Assembly (NCBI GenBank): GCA_019217005.1
Contig: JAHBNG010000118.1
Location: 1-47,270, forward strand
Direction: 5' to 3'
Source of the DNA: Chloroflexi bacterium TSY
Lineage (GTDB): Bacteria; Chloroflexota; Anaerolineae; Caldilineales; Caldilineaceae
Length of the DNA: 47,270 nucleotides
Shown: piece by piece, positions 28,359 through 37,327 of the stretch
Layout: the number at the start of each line of letters is the position of its first letter
Numbering within the stretch: position 1 is the first letter of the stretch
Program-made: the position numbers and the translations under genes
Notes under the pieces: model-generated
What the model was told of the DNA's origin: nothing
The model's database searches: none
Seen by the model: the letters and a program-made list of their open reading frames with translations, nothing else

Positions 28359-29652
28359 GGCCAATCCAAAAAATAAAATATACGCGAGAAGGTGTTAAAC
28401 TAGCTCTCCAAAAGGAGCAAAAATGACAATCTCGCCAGAAATGGTTGAAGTCTTGAAAGAGACGAAGGCCATGTTAAGTGGATACGAAAGAAGGCACTTC
28501 ATGGCCCAAACGGTCAAAACGATATGCGAAGGGAGTCCGACGAAAGCAGAACGAGAGTTGGGCTGGAATCGGGCGACGATAGCCAAAGCCCTGGAAGAAC
28601 TAGAAGGCGGCTTCTGTTATGTCGACCAAAGCCACCGACGTGGTCGCAAAAGCCGAAGACCATATCCCCACTTTACTGGCCGATATGGTTGAAATCGCCG
28701 ATCAATTCAGCCAGACCGATCCCACCTTTCGACCCCCCAATTGTACACTCGACTAACCGCCGCCGAAATGCGTACCCAGCTCATCGAGCAGAAAGGATAC
28801 ACAGATGAGGAATTGCCTGGCGAAGAGGCCATCCGCTTGAAGCTCAATGAGTTAGGCTATGGCTCAAACCGGGTCAAAAAAGTCAACCAGTGAAAAAGAT
28901 CCCAGAGACCGATGCGATCTTTGATAGAATTCATCAGATCAATCAAGAAGCGGATGCAGACGAGACGGTTCTGCGCCTCTCTTGGGATGCCAAAGCGACG
29001 ATTTTACTTGACCGTTTCTCGAGAGAAGGGATAAGTCGAGTGGTTGTCAAAGCGCTCGATCATGACTTTCAAGATAAGAAGACCGAGAAAGTCACTCCTT
29101 TGGCATTTACCTCCCTTCAACCAAGGAACTCTTTCTTTACTTGACTCAGTCGAAAGTGACTAGTGACTTATTGTCGACTGCCTGATTGATTTTGGGAAAG
29201 CGTACGTGAACACTTTCCTCACGTCAAGACCCTCGTGATCAATCAGGACAATGGTCCCGAAAATCATACCCGTCGGACTCAGTTTATGTATCGTCTCACT
29301 CAGTTTGTTGAGCACTATCGTCTCTCTATTCAGCTCGCCTGCTACCCTCCTTATCACAGTAAATACAACCCCATCGAACGGGTTTGGGGCCATCTTGAAA
29401 AACACTGGAACGGTTCTCTTCTCGATTCTCTTGAGACCGTTCTCAATTTTGCCCGTTCTTTTCGCTTTAACCAACTACAACCCTTCGTTCACCTGAATTC
29501 CACTCTTTATGAGACCGGCGTCAAACTCACTCAGAAAGAGATGGACCGTTTGGCACAACGCTTCCAACGTTTACCTGGTTTAGAAAAATGGTTTGTCCTT
29601 ATTCCCCCTCTCCATTCTCTCGTTCGCGTATAATTATTTTTTTGGTTTAGCC
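28359..29652 (+). mobile_element. ISAzo13-family insertion sequence, copy 2
   Basis: 1294 bp, near-identical to copy 1 and inverted relative to it. Flanks are TAA on the left and TTA on the right, a 3-bp target with one mismatch. Copy A of the long repeat (AGAGCGCTCTTAGGGGATTC, near 10888-10907) shows the site without the element. Confidence 0.9.
28423..29633 (+). pseudogene. ISAzo13 transposase, frameshifted, copy 2
   Basis: Same transposase as in copy 1, starting MTISPEMVEVLKETKAM at 28423 and ending PGLEKWFVLIPPLHSL near 29625. It shares three frame breaks with copy 1 (A-run at AKAEDHI, C-run before LYTRL, TTTTGGGAAAG before VREHFPH). It lacks the 2-base loss of copy 1 after ETVLRL but has its own 2-base gain after KKTEKVT. 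A stop also falls in VKKVNQ* just before KKIPETDAIFDRI. Not functional as written. Confidence 0.85.
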
Positions 29653-30090
29653 TTAGGGGATTCAGTGACATTGTCAACATAAGTAATTCCAAAAAAACTC
29701 TTTTGAAAGCAGGAATTGCATAGAGTTCGCAGATATGCGTGAAAATCTGTGTAATCTTTTGATCGGGATGTGTGGTATAGTGGGGACGGCAGTGATTCGG
29801 GTCCATACCAATGATTGCCATTCTGGGGAGATTGTTTGTCGCCGTAAACAATCTCTTTCTGTTTGGCTCATCGACCACAAATGTGCGCGACCAATTCTCT
29901 CTGGCTAGCAACTGCTATGTCGCATACATTTGGGAGATTAGCGCCTTTTTTGTTCAGGGAATGTACTTTGTCAACGGCGTTTACTGCATAAACAGATTCC
30001 GCCGACGTTCTTCTGGATAGTATGGTCTATTGTATCAGCCAAACGGCTTCCAGAACATACGTAATTATGCGTATTTTTGTATTTTATCCG
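29653..30090. repeat. Long non-coding repeat, copy C (second part)
   Basis: Continues copy C after the ISAzo13 element: AGGGGATTCAGTGACATTG, the candidate small RNA, then TCTCTGGCTAGCAACTGCTA (shared with copy B at about 19480) and CTTCCAGAACATACGTAATT (shared with copy A). No gene seen. Confidence 0.75.
29776..29864 (+). ncRNA. Candidate small RNA, copy C
   Basis: Third copy of the unit: TGTGGTATAGTG, the same body, and hairpin GAGATTGTTTG/TAAACAATCTC (29828-29855), where a C-to-T change keeps pairing as a G-U wobble. The tail is TTTCTGTTT, slightly weaker. Predicted RNA about 29787-29864. Confidence 0.5.
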
Positions 30091-30129
30091 CTGGCATACG
30101 ATTTGTCTGGCTTTATCATTGTAAACGCT

Positions 30130-31365
30130 CTAATTCCACATCAACACAAGACGGCTACGCTTGATGCCATCCAGGGAAGTATAGAGATACGTTTGGCCTT
30201 TGATGAGCAACAGATCTGCGTGACCAAGTCCGACGTTCCCTGGTTGATCAACAAGAATGGGGTTGTCGGGAAAACGTTCCCAGGGACCATCAATTTCGGA
30301 TGTCTGACTACGGGCAAGACCAAGAGCAAACTGTGTATCGCCGGCTGCGCCAGTCGCGGGACCACGCACACCTTCGTAGAGCATGTAGTAACGATCACCT
30401 ATCTGAATAACCTCTGCCGAACTCACCGTACGAAAGTCAAAAAAGGGATTGGTTTCTGTCCCGTCATTTTCAAGCGGTCCATATTCTGTTGCACCAACAA
30501 AGAGTGGGTTGTGAACACATTTACGGAACAGTGCTATCACCCCATTTGCAGTACCACGATAACAGCCCATGGCGCCCGGGTTTTGACCGATGCCGACGAA
30601 AATGTAGAGTGTGTCGTTGTTCAGAAAAATACCAGGAGGACTACCTACCAAACAGTCATAATGGGTTGGTGTGTGTGGGTGTGGGCCAATTTCTTCATCG
30701 CCGCGACAATTCATGAGCCATTTTTGCCAAATACCCGTTAGCGGGAGTTCTTCTGGTCGTGACCAGGCGAGACCATCTAATGAGCGACGCAACATAATGT
30801 TCGCTCGATATTCATAGACCATCCACCAGCGGTTACTTTGATGCTCGTTTTCCTGACGTACGACACGAGGATATTGCTGCTGGTCAATTTGATCGCGTTT
30901 CGATTGACAAGGGCAGCTTGCACAAGTGAGCTGACAAGTCGGAAAGCCAGAGTCATCTTTGTCGACTTGAAATGTTTTGCCGCCATCGAAGCTACGCCAG
31001 AGCACGAGGCATCCGGGGAATTCTACGGGATCGCCACATTGATCGTGAACAGAAGCTGATTGAGAGCTTGCATGCAGATATGACCATACGTCCGTCCGGC
31101 CTTTTCCACCACTCTTTTCGGCTACTTGGACAAGTAGGGAATCTGATTCTCCCATTGGCAAACCTGTATTTGGCACATCCACAACAAAATGCGCGACGCC
31201 ATCCCAAAAGTCGGCCAATGTGGGATGATGAGTTGGTGAAAGCGCTTGTTCGTGGAGTAAGCTGTCGATCGTCCTCTGCTCCGAAACCCTCGAACTCGAT
31301 TGAGATGCTTGACAGGCGCTCAGATAGAATCCAATCAGCCAGAGTAGAAATAGAGTCAGACGCAT
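30130..31365 (-). CDS. Lipoprotein with five-bladed propeller (GH43/GH32-like) fold, predicted
   Basis: 411 residues. A signal sequence with lipobox LSAC (Cys18) predicts membrane attachment outside the cell. Repeated short blades resemble glycosidase-like propellers: VLWRSFDGGKTF, RWWMVYEY, IMLRRSLDGLAWSRPEELPL, PPGIFLNNDTLYIFVG, AEVIQIGDRYYMLYEG, ALGLARSQTSEIDGPW and GHADLLLIKGQTYLY. These fit the family-43/BNR type, where blades carry a substrate-facing pocket, but I cannot assign catalytic Asp/Glu residues with certainty. GGAG sits 11 bases before ATG 31365. It stands alone, downstream of a 0.75-kb gap. Cleavage or sensing of extracellular glycans is inference; it could also be a non-catalytic exo-alpha-sialidase-like protein. 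Confidence 0.65.
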   Translation of the reverse strand: MRLTLFLLWLIGFYLSACQASQSSSRVSEQRTIDSLLHEQALSPTHHPTLADFWDGVAHFVVDVPNTGLPMGESDSLLVQVAEKSGGKGRTDVWSYLHASSQSASVHDQCGDPVEFPGCLVLWRSFDGGKTFQVDKDDSGFPTCQLTCASCPCQSKRDQIDQQQYPRVVRQENEHQSNRWWMVYEYRANIMLRRSLDGLAWSRPEELPLTGIWQKWLMNCRGDEEIGPHPHTPTHYDCLVGSPPGIFLNNDTLYIFVGIGQNPGAMGCYRGTANGVIALFRKCVHNPLFVGATEYGPLENDGTETNPFFDFRTVSSAEVIQIGDRYYMLYEGVRGPATGAAGDTQFALGLARSQTSEIDGPWERFPDNPILVDQPGNVGLGHADLLLIKGQTYLYTSLDGIKRSRLVLMWN

Positions 31366-31410
31366 CTATCGCGAGTCTCCAAATCGAAGAGATGGGGTAT
31401 CTATTGGTCT

Positions 31411-31451
31411 AAAAAGAGCAGGCCCACCATCGTAAACAATGGTGGGCCTGA
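31411..31451 (-). terminator. Terminator-like hairpin, minus strand
   Basis: CAGGCCCACCAT pairs perfectly with ATGGTGGGCCTG (31420-31451, 8-base loop), followed on the minus strand by CTCTTTTTA. No minus-strand protein gene ends here, so it may close a small RNA transcribed from the gap to its right. Confidence 0.6.
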
Positions 31452-32126
31452 ACAAAGGAGGAACAGAACTGCAAAGTAAGCTCCCCTCAAACTTTACAGC
31501 TCCGCCAGGAATCCAAAACTCTTGAATCTTCATCAATCAGACAAGATCGTGTGCTCATACAATCCTGTGAATAAGTCTGAATTTTTAGATTCACGACGGA
31601 ATTTGCCCTACTGATTCCTCATCTATCATAGAAAACGATTCTGTTCGCAAAAAGTTCCAGTTAGTCACACGTGTGTTCATACTACATTTAAAAGTTCTCG
31701 ATCGACTCGTTTATTTATTACTGATTTAACTTTTATCTAACCGCAACTAGTGCTCGAGTTTCGTGTTGTATACAAATAGATTTTACACTAAATGACAGGA
31801 AAGTCTGTAAGATTGCTCCGGTCAAAATATATAGTAGTTTAAGATTTTCAAAATAGACTCATGTTTGACAGGTTGAGACGCTCTGACTACAATGGCTGCG
31901 CAATCATGGAATAAACATGAGGCCCATCTTCTATTAATAGAGTTTATAAGGATTGAACATTTCTGCCTGAAGACTGTGCAATTTTTCAGAGAGAAACTTT
32001 GAATCCTCATAATGTCTAATGTATCTGTTTGACGATTTCTTAAATTAAAGAAAGAATGTCATGTACACAGTGAGGAGATGAGTGAAACATGAAACTGAAT
32101 AAAGTAATTAGAAGGAGAATATTCGA
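31452..32126. other. Gene-free AT-rich stretch
   Basis: No coding frame is convincing. On the minus strand, just before the terminator at 31411-31451, lies GTTCCTCCTTTGTT (31454-31467), a CU-rich segment able to pair with ribosome-binding sites. The right end holds the acpP leader with GAAGGAGAATATTCG before the acpP ATG. Confidence 0.5.
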
Positions 32127-32363
32127 ATGGCAGAGGGTACAACATTGGAGCGAGTTCGCTCAATTATTGTAGAACAATTGGGTGTTGATCCCACGGACGT
32201 CAAGTTGGAAGCTCGGTTTCGAGAAGATCTAGAGGCTGACAGTCTCGATCTTGTTGAATTGATCATGGCTTTTGAAGAAGAATTTGGTGGCGAAATTAGC
32301 GACGAGAAGGCACAGGAAATCACGACGGTGGGCGCAGCTGTTAGTCATCTGGAAGAAAATTAA
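32127..32363 (+). CDS. acpP: Acyl carrier protein
   Basis: 78 residues, typical length. The phosphopantetheine attachment site is Ser39 in [18 protein letters not shown]. It carries the growing acyl chain in fatty-acid (or related) synthesis in the cytoplasm. ATG 32127 is preceded by GAAGGAG at good spacing. It stands alone, away from any fab genes, and is followed by a strong terminator (32385-32435). The acidic composition and the helix II sequence fit a primary-metabolism ACP, not a polyketide carrier domain. Confidence 0.95.
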   Translation: MAEGTTLERVRSIIVEQLGVDPTDVKLEARFREDLEADSLDLVELIMAFEEEFGGEISDEKAQEITTVGAAVSHLEEN

Positions 32364-32384
32364 CAACAGTAATTCATTTCCTCA

Positions 32385-32435
32385 CCCAATACAAAAGACC
32401 CTGTCCTTTAAGAGGACAGGGTCTTTTGTATTGGG
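32385..32435. terminator. Bidirectional terminator
   Basis: A perfect 23-bp stem (CCCAATACAAAAGACCCTGT and its complement) with a 5-base loop (32408-32412). A/T-rich stem feet give T-runs on both strands, which suits its place between convergent acpP and the ABC binding-protein gene. Confidence 0.85.
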
Positions 32436-32458
32436 CGCTTGCATCAATTTAAAATCCC

Positions 32459-33964
32459 TTACTCATTCGATGCTTTCCAATCTTTCAATTGTTGCTCAAC
32501 TTCAGCGATGATGGTGAATAGACCAGCTTCCTCCAGCTTCGCAATCGCTTCGGGCGCTCCGTCTTCCCAGGCAACCCAACCATTCATGATGGGTTCAACC
32601 AGCTCTTTCCAGACGGCGTTTACCTGTGCAACCTCCGTTTCGATGGGTTGGCGATCCACCACAAAACCCAACGCCACAGAAGGAAACGCTGTATCGTTCA
32701 TGAGTTTGGTGGCTTCCCACGCTCCAACTTGGGCTGCATCGCGATAGTAGGCGTTAAACTGGTTGCCAAACATCCAATCGCCGTTTGGGTTATAGGTGCT
32801 CGTATCAGCTGTTACACCGTCGGGAAAGCGCATGACAAGATTGGCTTCGTCTTCCCAAATCCAGTGTGTCCCTTCAATTCCGCGCTCTAAGGTATTGTAG
32901 ACTTCGGCATCCGTATTAAAGAGTTCTAGAATCTGCATCGCTGCTTCTGGATTGGGTGATGTTGCACAAATTGCGTTCAACGTAGCTGTGGTTCCAGCGG
33001 TGTCAATGATGAGCGGATCAGTCAGGTTCTTGATCGTGAAATCAAAGCCAAATGCGTTCTTGGACTCGACATCGTTGCCAGGCTTTTCAACATGATAGCC
33101 CATGGCAAACTGTCCGGCACGGAAAAGCGCCTGTTGTTCATCGCGTGGTAACTCTTCCAGAGGCAACCACCCGTTGTCGTACCAGCGTTTGGTGGTTTCG
33201 GCAGATTGTTGGAACTCATCAGTCTCCATAAAACTGACCACAGTGTAGCTCTGGTCATCGGCTTTTAGGCCAATGGCTGGAATGCCGTCATCGAGTGGAT
33301 CATAGCCCCAATACTGAGTTCGCCACAGGTTGTTCCCCAAAACCGGAGTAATCCCTTCACCGCCTTTAACGGCGTCGAGAAATGTTTCCATGTCTTCAAA
33401 AGTGGTGACATCGTCCAAGCTAAAGTCATATTTATCTAGCAGGTCAGTGCGTACATGAACGCCCCACGGTTTGGGGAAAATCTGCTGGTTAATTACGCCA
33501 TAGATGTGCCCCCTGACGCGGGCCGCCTCCCAAGTCGATTCGGGCATGCTGTTCCACAAGCCAGGCGCATGAGATCGGAGGAGATCATCCAGTGGGTGGA
33601 GGACACCATTGGCCACATTGTTGGCATAGCTATTGATCCAGGGTGCCGTGAAGATAATGTCGCATTCTTCACCAGAGGCCAGACGCAGCTGCATCTTGTC
33701 ATTATAGACGCCCGGATCGATGGGTTCCAGCCGCAGGCGTACTCCGATTTCCGGAATGATGATCTCGTTAAGAGCATCTTCAACCAGTTGTTGATCTGGT
33801 TGCGGGACGCGGGCATAGGTATAAGTCACTTCAATGATATCGCCATCATCCACCGCTCCTTCGCTTCCGTCTCCGGTTGGTGCTGCGGGTGCACAAGCTG
33901 CCAACAGCAAGCTCAAGAAAACGAGCAGACTGACCAGACTCACTAACAGACTTTGTCGTTTCAC
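32459..33964 (-). CDS. Sugar ABC transporter substrate-binding lipoprotein (DUF3502 type)
   Basis: 501 residues. GTG start 33964 is preceded by AAGGAGAAAAATCC. Signal sequence with lipobox LAAC (Cys24), then an Ala/Pro/Gly/Ser linker. The body follows the extracellular solute-binding pattern of LplA-like proteins (TYTYARVPQPDQQLVEDALN, GEECDIIFTAPWINSYANNV, LHPLDDLLRSHAP, YDPLDDGIPAIGLKADD), with a C-terminal DUF3502-like domain. It captures an oligosaccharide or sugar outside the membrane and delivers it to the permeases at 34979-36929. No ATPase gene is in the window; CUT1 systems often share a distant MsmK-type ATPase. Last gene of the operon, ending before a terminator. Confidence 0.88.
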   Translation of the reverse strand: MKRQSLLVSLVSLLVFLSLLLAACAPAAPTGDGSEGAVDDGDIIEVTYTYARVPQPDQQLVEDALNEIIIPEIGVRLRLEPIDPGVYNDKMQLRLASGEECDIIFTAPWINSYANNVANGVLHPLDDLLRSHAPGLWNSMPESTWEAARVRGHIYGVINQQIFPKPWGVHVRTDLLDKYDFSLDDVTTFEDMETFLDAVKGGEGITPVLGNNLWRTQYWGYDPLDDGIPAIGLKADDQSYTVVSFMETDEFQQSAETTKRWYDNGWLPLEELPRDEQQALFRAGQFAMGYHVEKPGNDVESKNAFGFDFTIKNLTDPLIIDTAGTTATLNAICATSPNPEAAMQILELFNTDAEVYNTLERGIEGTHWIWEDEANLVMRFPDGVTADTSTYNPNGDWMFGNQFNAYYRDAAQVGAWEATKLMNDTAFPSVALGFVVDRQPIETEVAQVNAVWKELVEPIMNGWVAWEDGAPEAIAKLEEAGLFTIIAEVEQQLKDWKASNE

Positions 33965-33994
33965 GGATTTTTCTCCTTATGGTGTGTAATAATG

Positions 33995-34972
33995 CTATTG
34001 AACGATTTCTATTGGGGTTAAATTATTAACGTTATAACTAATTTCGTCATCGACCATTTCTTTCATGTAATCAATGTCAATGTTGGTTGGATAACCAAGC
34101 GTTTGGTGAAAATCTACATCGATTTGATCTGCCGAAGAGACCATCTCATCAAGCAGCTCAAACAATTCATTGATTGTCTTGAAGCGAACCTTCCAAGCAT
34201 TGCGATCAAATGGGTCGTGAGTCTCAGGATCGAGTACGGAGACGATTTGATTATCCTGTACGATCACGATGCCTTGTGCGGGTGGTACACAGAAACAGCG
34301 AATGTGCAATGTGTATGTATAAGATGTAATATTTTGTGTTTGCCAAAGCGACCTCTGTCCTGCGAAGGGCGAGACAGTCTGTACCAATGGCAGATAAACT
34401 TGATCGGTCCAAACAGTCACCGTTGCGCTCGACTGGTCCTGTACTCGAATCGAATTCAAGCTTGCCGCATCTTCGCTGCTCGATGAAAAATCAACATCGA
34501 CCTGCACATTGTCTCGAACAGATTGTAGAGCAAACGATTCCGGAATCTTGAATGTTGTGGACAAGACATCTCTTGTGAGCGTATAACGAGCGCCAGACTT
34601 TAGAGGGAATGTTAGGGTATAGCGTTCAGTCGTGATAATGGACTGCATTGGGAGCTTACGCGTTGTTGTGATTGTACGCGTCATGTAATGCGTTGTCAAT
34701 GTGACACCGCTGTCATTTTGGATTCGCAGGCAAAAAAACAAGTTCGTGTCGGGAAAAATAGTAATGTACCGTTCGTCAGTACAGCCCATTGCCTCGAACC
34801 CGACGGTATGAGTGACAGAAAAACCACTACCCTGCTGCAAGATTGAATTCGTGTCGATTTGAGCATGCGCTTTTGTTGGAGCAAGAGCAAACCACAAGAG
34901 CGCAAAACTCACAAGAGCGATTCCCAGCGAGACAAAGAGGTGTATGTAAGCACAACGAATCAAACAGCGCAA
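33995..34972 (-). CDS. Secreted protein with C-terminal DUF6174
   Basis: 325 residues with an N-terminal signal/anchor (ALVSFALLWFALAPTKAHA). The middle is beta-rich with many Thr/Ser residues. The C-terminal ~100 residues fit DUF6174: YTYTLHIRCFCVPPAQGIVI, VSVLDPETHDPF, FKTINELFELLDE and VDFHQTLGYPTNIDIDYM. The start appears to be TTG 34972, 7 bases after the permease stop, with AAAGGA inside the end of the permease gene. It lies between a permease and the binding lipoprotein of a sugar importer, an unusual slot. Function unknown. Confidence 0.7.
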   Translation of the reverse strand: MRCLIRCAYIHLFVSLGIALVSFALLWFALAPTKAHAQIDTNSILQQGSGFSVTHTVGFEAMGCTDERYITIFPDTNLFFCLRIQNDSGVTLTTHYMTRTITTTRKLPMQSIITTERYTLTFPLKSGARYTLTRDVLSTTFKIPESFALQSVRDNVQVDVDFSSSSEDAASLNSIRVQDQSSATVTVWTDQVYLPLVQTVSPFAGQRSLWQTQNITSYTYTLHIRCFCVPPAQGIVIVQDNQIVSVLDPETHDPFDRNAWKVRFKTINELFELLDEMVSSADQIDVDFHQTLGYPTNIDIDYMKEMVDDEISYNVNNLTPIEIVQ

Positions 34973-34978
34973 GGCAAT

Positions 34979-35893
34979 CTATCCTTTCAATCCACCAATC
35001 GTGATACCCCGCACAAAATACTTTTGCAACAATAAGAAGACAAAGAGAGCTGGACCAAACGCCAGGACGGCCATTGCCATACGCGCTGATTGGGTCGGGA
35101 TTGGTTCCCCCATCGTCTGCGGGTTCGATGCGAGAACGCTCATATTGCGCATCAAAACTTGGAGCAGATATTGGAGCGGATACAGCTTAGGTTCATCAAT
35201 AAAGAGCAATGCCATGAACCAATCGTTCCAGTAACGCAAAACGAAAAATAGTCCAATCGTGGCCAAGACTGGTTTGGAGAGCGGGATCACAATTCGAAAG
35301 AAGATGCGCCACTCGCCCGCTCCATCGATGCGGGCCGCGTCGAGAAGCTCTTCTGGCAATTGGGCAAACGAGGTACGCAGAATTAAGACATACCAGGCAG
35401 TTGCCAAATAGGGCAAAATCAAAGCCAGTATATTGTCTTTCAATCCCAAATATTGGGTGACCAAAATATAAAATGGCACCATCCCGCCATTAAAGAGCAA
35501 CGTGAAGAAGACGTAAAAAGAGAGAATTCCGCGGAACTTAAAATCCTTACGCGAGAGTGGATAGGCCAGCAGGGCACAAACAATCAACCCCACGAAGGTT
35601 CCAACAATTGTGACAAGCGCAGTGACGCCGTAGGCACCAATAATCTGCTGCGGATTCTTCAGAATATAGGTATAGGCAAAGGTGGTAAAGCCGACGGGGT
35701 AAAGTCGATAGCCCTCTAGCGCCAGTGCCTTTTCATCTGAAAAAGAGACAGATACGACTAAAATCATCGGGATCAGACAAGCCAGCCCAACCAGCGTCAG
35801 AGCGATGTGTACAAGAAAAATGCCCGCATTCTGCTTTGTCCGGTGGGTACTAACCGAGGCTGTTTGTTCTGGTGCGATATTAACGGCAGTCAT
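34979..35893 (-). CDS. Carbohydrate ABC transporter permease (CUT1, YtcP/AraQ type)
   Basis: 304 residues, about six membrane helices, for example GIFLVHIALTLVGLACLIPM, ILSFYVFFTLLFNGGMVPFY and MAMAVLAFGPALFVFLLLQK. The EAA loop that contacts the ATPase is present as LPEELLDAARIDGAGEWRIF. Ends in FVRGITIGGLKG, typical of YtcP-like proteins. ATG 35893; the upstream permease gene stops 10 bases before it, so they are co-translated. It forms the membrane channel with the 341-residue partner. Confidence 0.92.
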   Translation of the reverse strand: MTAVNIAPEQTASVSTHRTKQNAGIFLVHIALTLVGLACLIPMILVVSVSFSDEKALALEGYRLYPVGFTTFAYTYILKNPQQIIGAYGVTALVTIVGTFVGLIVCALLAYPLSRKDFKFRGILSFYVFFTLLFNGGMVPFYILVTQYLGLKDNILALILPYLATAWYVLILRTSFAQLPEELLDAARIDGAGEWRIFFRIVIPLSKPVLATIGLFFVLRYWNDWFMALLFIDEPKLYPLQYLLQVLMRNMSVLASNPQTMGEPIPTQSARMAMAVLAFGPALFVFLLLQKYFVRGITIGGLKG

Positions 35894-35903
35894 AGTGAGT
35901 ATA

Positions 35904-36929
35904 TTAATACAACGAATAATCTTCGTTAATGCGTCGGACTAACCAATTGGCAAAGACAACCATTCCAAATCCGACAATTGATTGATAAAATCCCGCGGCG
36001 GCGGCCATACTAATATCACCTAATTCGACAAGTGAGCGATAGACAAAGGTGTCGATTACATCTGTCGTACTGTAGAGCATGGCTGTGTCGCGTGGGAGGA
36101 AGAAGAAAAGCCCAAAATCAGCGTTGAATATACGCCCAATTGCAAGCAATGAGAGAATGATAATGAGCGGCAGCAACATCGGTAGTGTGACATAGCGAAT
36201 TTGCTGCCACTTGTTGGCGCCGTCAATTCGAGCCGCCTCAAAGAGCATTGGATCGATCCCCAAGATTCCAGCCAGGTAGACAATGCTTCCAAAGCCCACA
36301 CCGTTCCATAGATTGGCCAATGTCAAAATGATCGGCCAATATTGAGGCGAACGATACCAGGCAACGGCATCAAAACCACCGCTCTTTAACCATTGATTGA
36401 GCAACCCGCTCTGTCCACTCAAAAACGCAAAGACAAAGTAGCTGGCAATGACCCAGGAGATAAAATAGGGAAAAAAGAGCAAAGTCTGGTAATACTTGGT
36501 CATGCGGCTTGTAAACACTTCGTTGAGTAAGATCGCAATCGTCAGGGATGCCACCGTATTGACAACAATAAAGAGGCTATTCATCACGAGTGTATTGCGC
36601 GTGATGCGCCAGGCAGTATCCGTCCCAAATAGAAAGCGAAAATTATCAAAACCGACCCAGGCGCTACCGAGAATTCCGTCAACAAAGCGGTAATCCTTAA
36701 AGGCAATGACTAACCCCACCATGGGCAAATAGGCAAAGACAAAAAGCAAAATCACCCCTGGCAGCGCCATCAGCGACAACGATAGGTTTGTTTCAAAACT
36801 GCGTCGATTTGCGATCCCCCTGAAGGCAGGATTCTGAGAGCGGATTGTCTGTTTCTTGGTTCCAGTTGCAGATATAGACATAAAAATCGTTTTCTGGTCC
36901 TGAGAGAGCGTTAACTCTGTCTTGGTCAA
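35904..36929 (-). CDS. Carbohydrate ABC transporter permease (LplB type)
   Basis: 341 residues with six predicted membrane helices (LMALPGVILLFVFAYLPMVG, LLFFPYFISWVIASYFVFAF, and others) and the EAA loop DPMLFEAARIDGANKWQQIR. The C-terminus RRINEDYSLY is the typical LplB ending. The start is uncertain: TTG 36929 overlaps the DUF983 stop by 3 bases (TTGA), while ATG 36881 lies in frame 16 codons later without an obvious ribosome site. Coupled translation favours the TTG. Pairs with the downstream YtcP-like permease. Confidence 0.9.
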   Translation of the reverse strand: MTKTELTLSQDQKTIFMSISATGTKKQTIRSQNPAFRGIANRRSFETNLSLSLMALPGVILLFVFAYLPMVGLVIAFKDYRFVDGILGSAWVGFDNFRFLFGTDTAWRITRNTLVMNSLFIVVNTVASLTIAILLNEVFTSRMTKYYQTLLFFPYFISWVIASYFVFAFLSGQSGLLNQWLKSGGFDAVAWYRSPQYWPIILTLANLWNGVGFGSIVYLAGILGIDPMLFEAARIDGANKWQQIRYVTLPMLLPLIIILSLLAIGRIFNADFGLFFFLPRDTAMLYSTTDVIDTFVYRSLVELGDISMAAAAGFYQSIVGFGMVVFANWLVRRINEDYSLY

Positions 36930-37321
36930 CGTTTTTGAGTCTCGCTCATTTCAGTTGTCGTCATGGATGGGTCATGATGCGCATCACGAGGATCGATTGC
37001 TTCATCCACATACATCCAGATCACGCGCGAGTAGCGAAAAATCAATGGCGCCAAGAGAATCACAACAATCAGCACAGGGACCATGATCGTGAATAAGCGG
37101 TCAGTGAAGTGGGCAAAAAGAAAAATAGGACCCAGGATGATGCCATAAACGAGATAACCGATAAAGATGGACATCAAAAAATAACCATGTTCACGTTCAT
37201 AGCGGATGCCGCAGATGTCACACCCTTTGTGCATTTTCATCATACTGGCAAAGAGCTCACCTTGACGGCAGTGAGGACAACGAGCTCTCCATATGGATTG
37301 AAGCAAGGGTTGCTTTGTCAT
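36926..37321 (-). CDS. DUF983 membrane protein
   Basis: 131 residues. Two CxxC-type pairs near the N-terminus (CPHCRQG, CDICGIRYERE) suggest a zinc ribbon, followed by two hydrophobic segments (YFLMSIFIGYLVYGIILGPI, IMVPVLIVVILLAPLIF) and RYSRVIWMYVDEAIDPRD, the DUF983 hallmark. Function unknown. ATG 37321 is 6 bases after the aldo/keto reductase stop, and its end overlaps the next permease gene, so it is a true operon member. Its presence in a sugar-uptake operon is unusual. Confidence 0.85.
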   Translation of the reverse strand: MTKQPLLQSIWRARCPHCRQGELFASMMKMHKGCDICGIRYEREHGYFLMSIFIGYLVYGIILGPIFLFAHFTDRLFTIMVPVLIVVILLAPLIFRYSRVIWMYVDEAIDPRDAHHDPSMTTTEMSETQKR

Positions 37322-37327
37322 ATGAGA

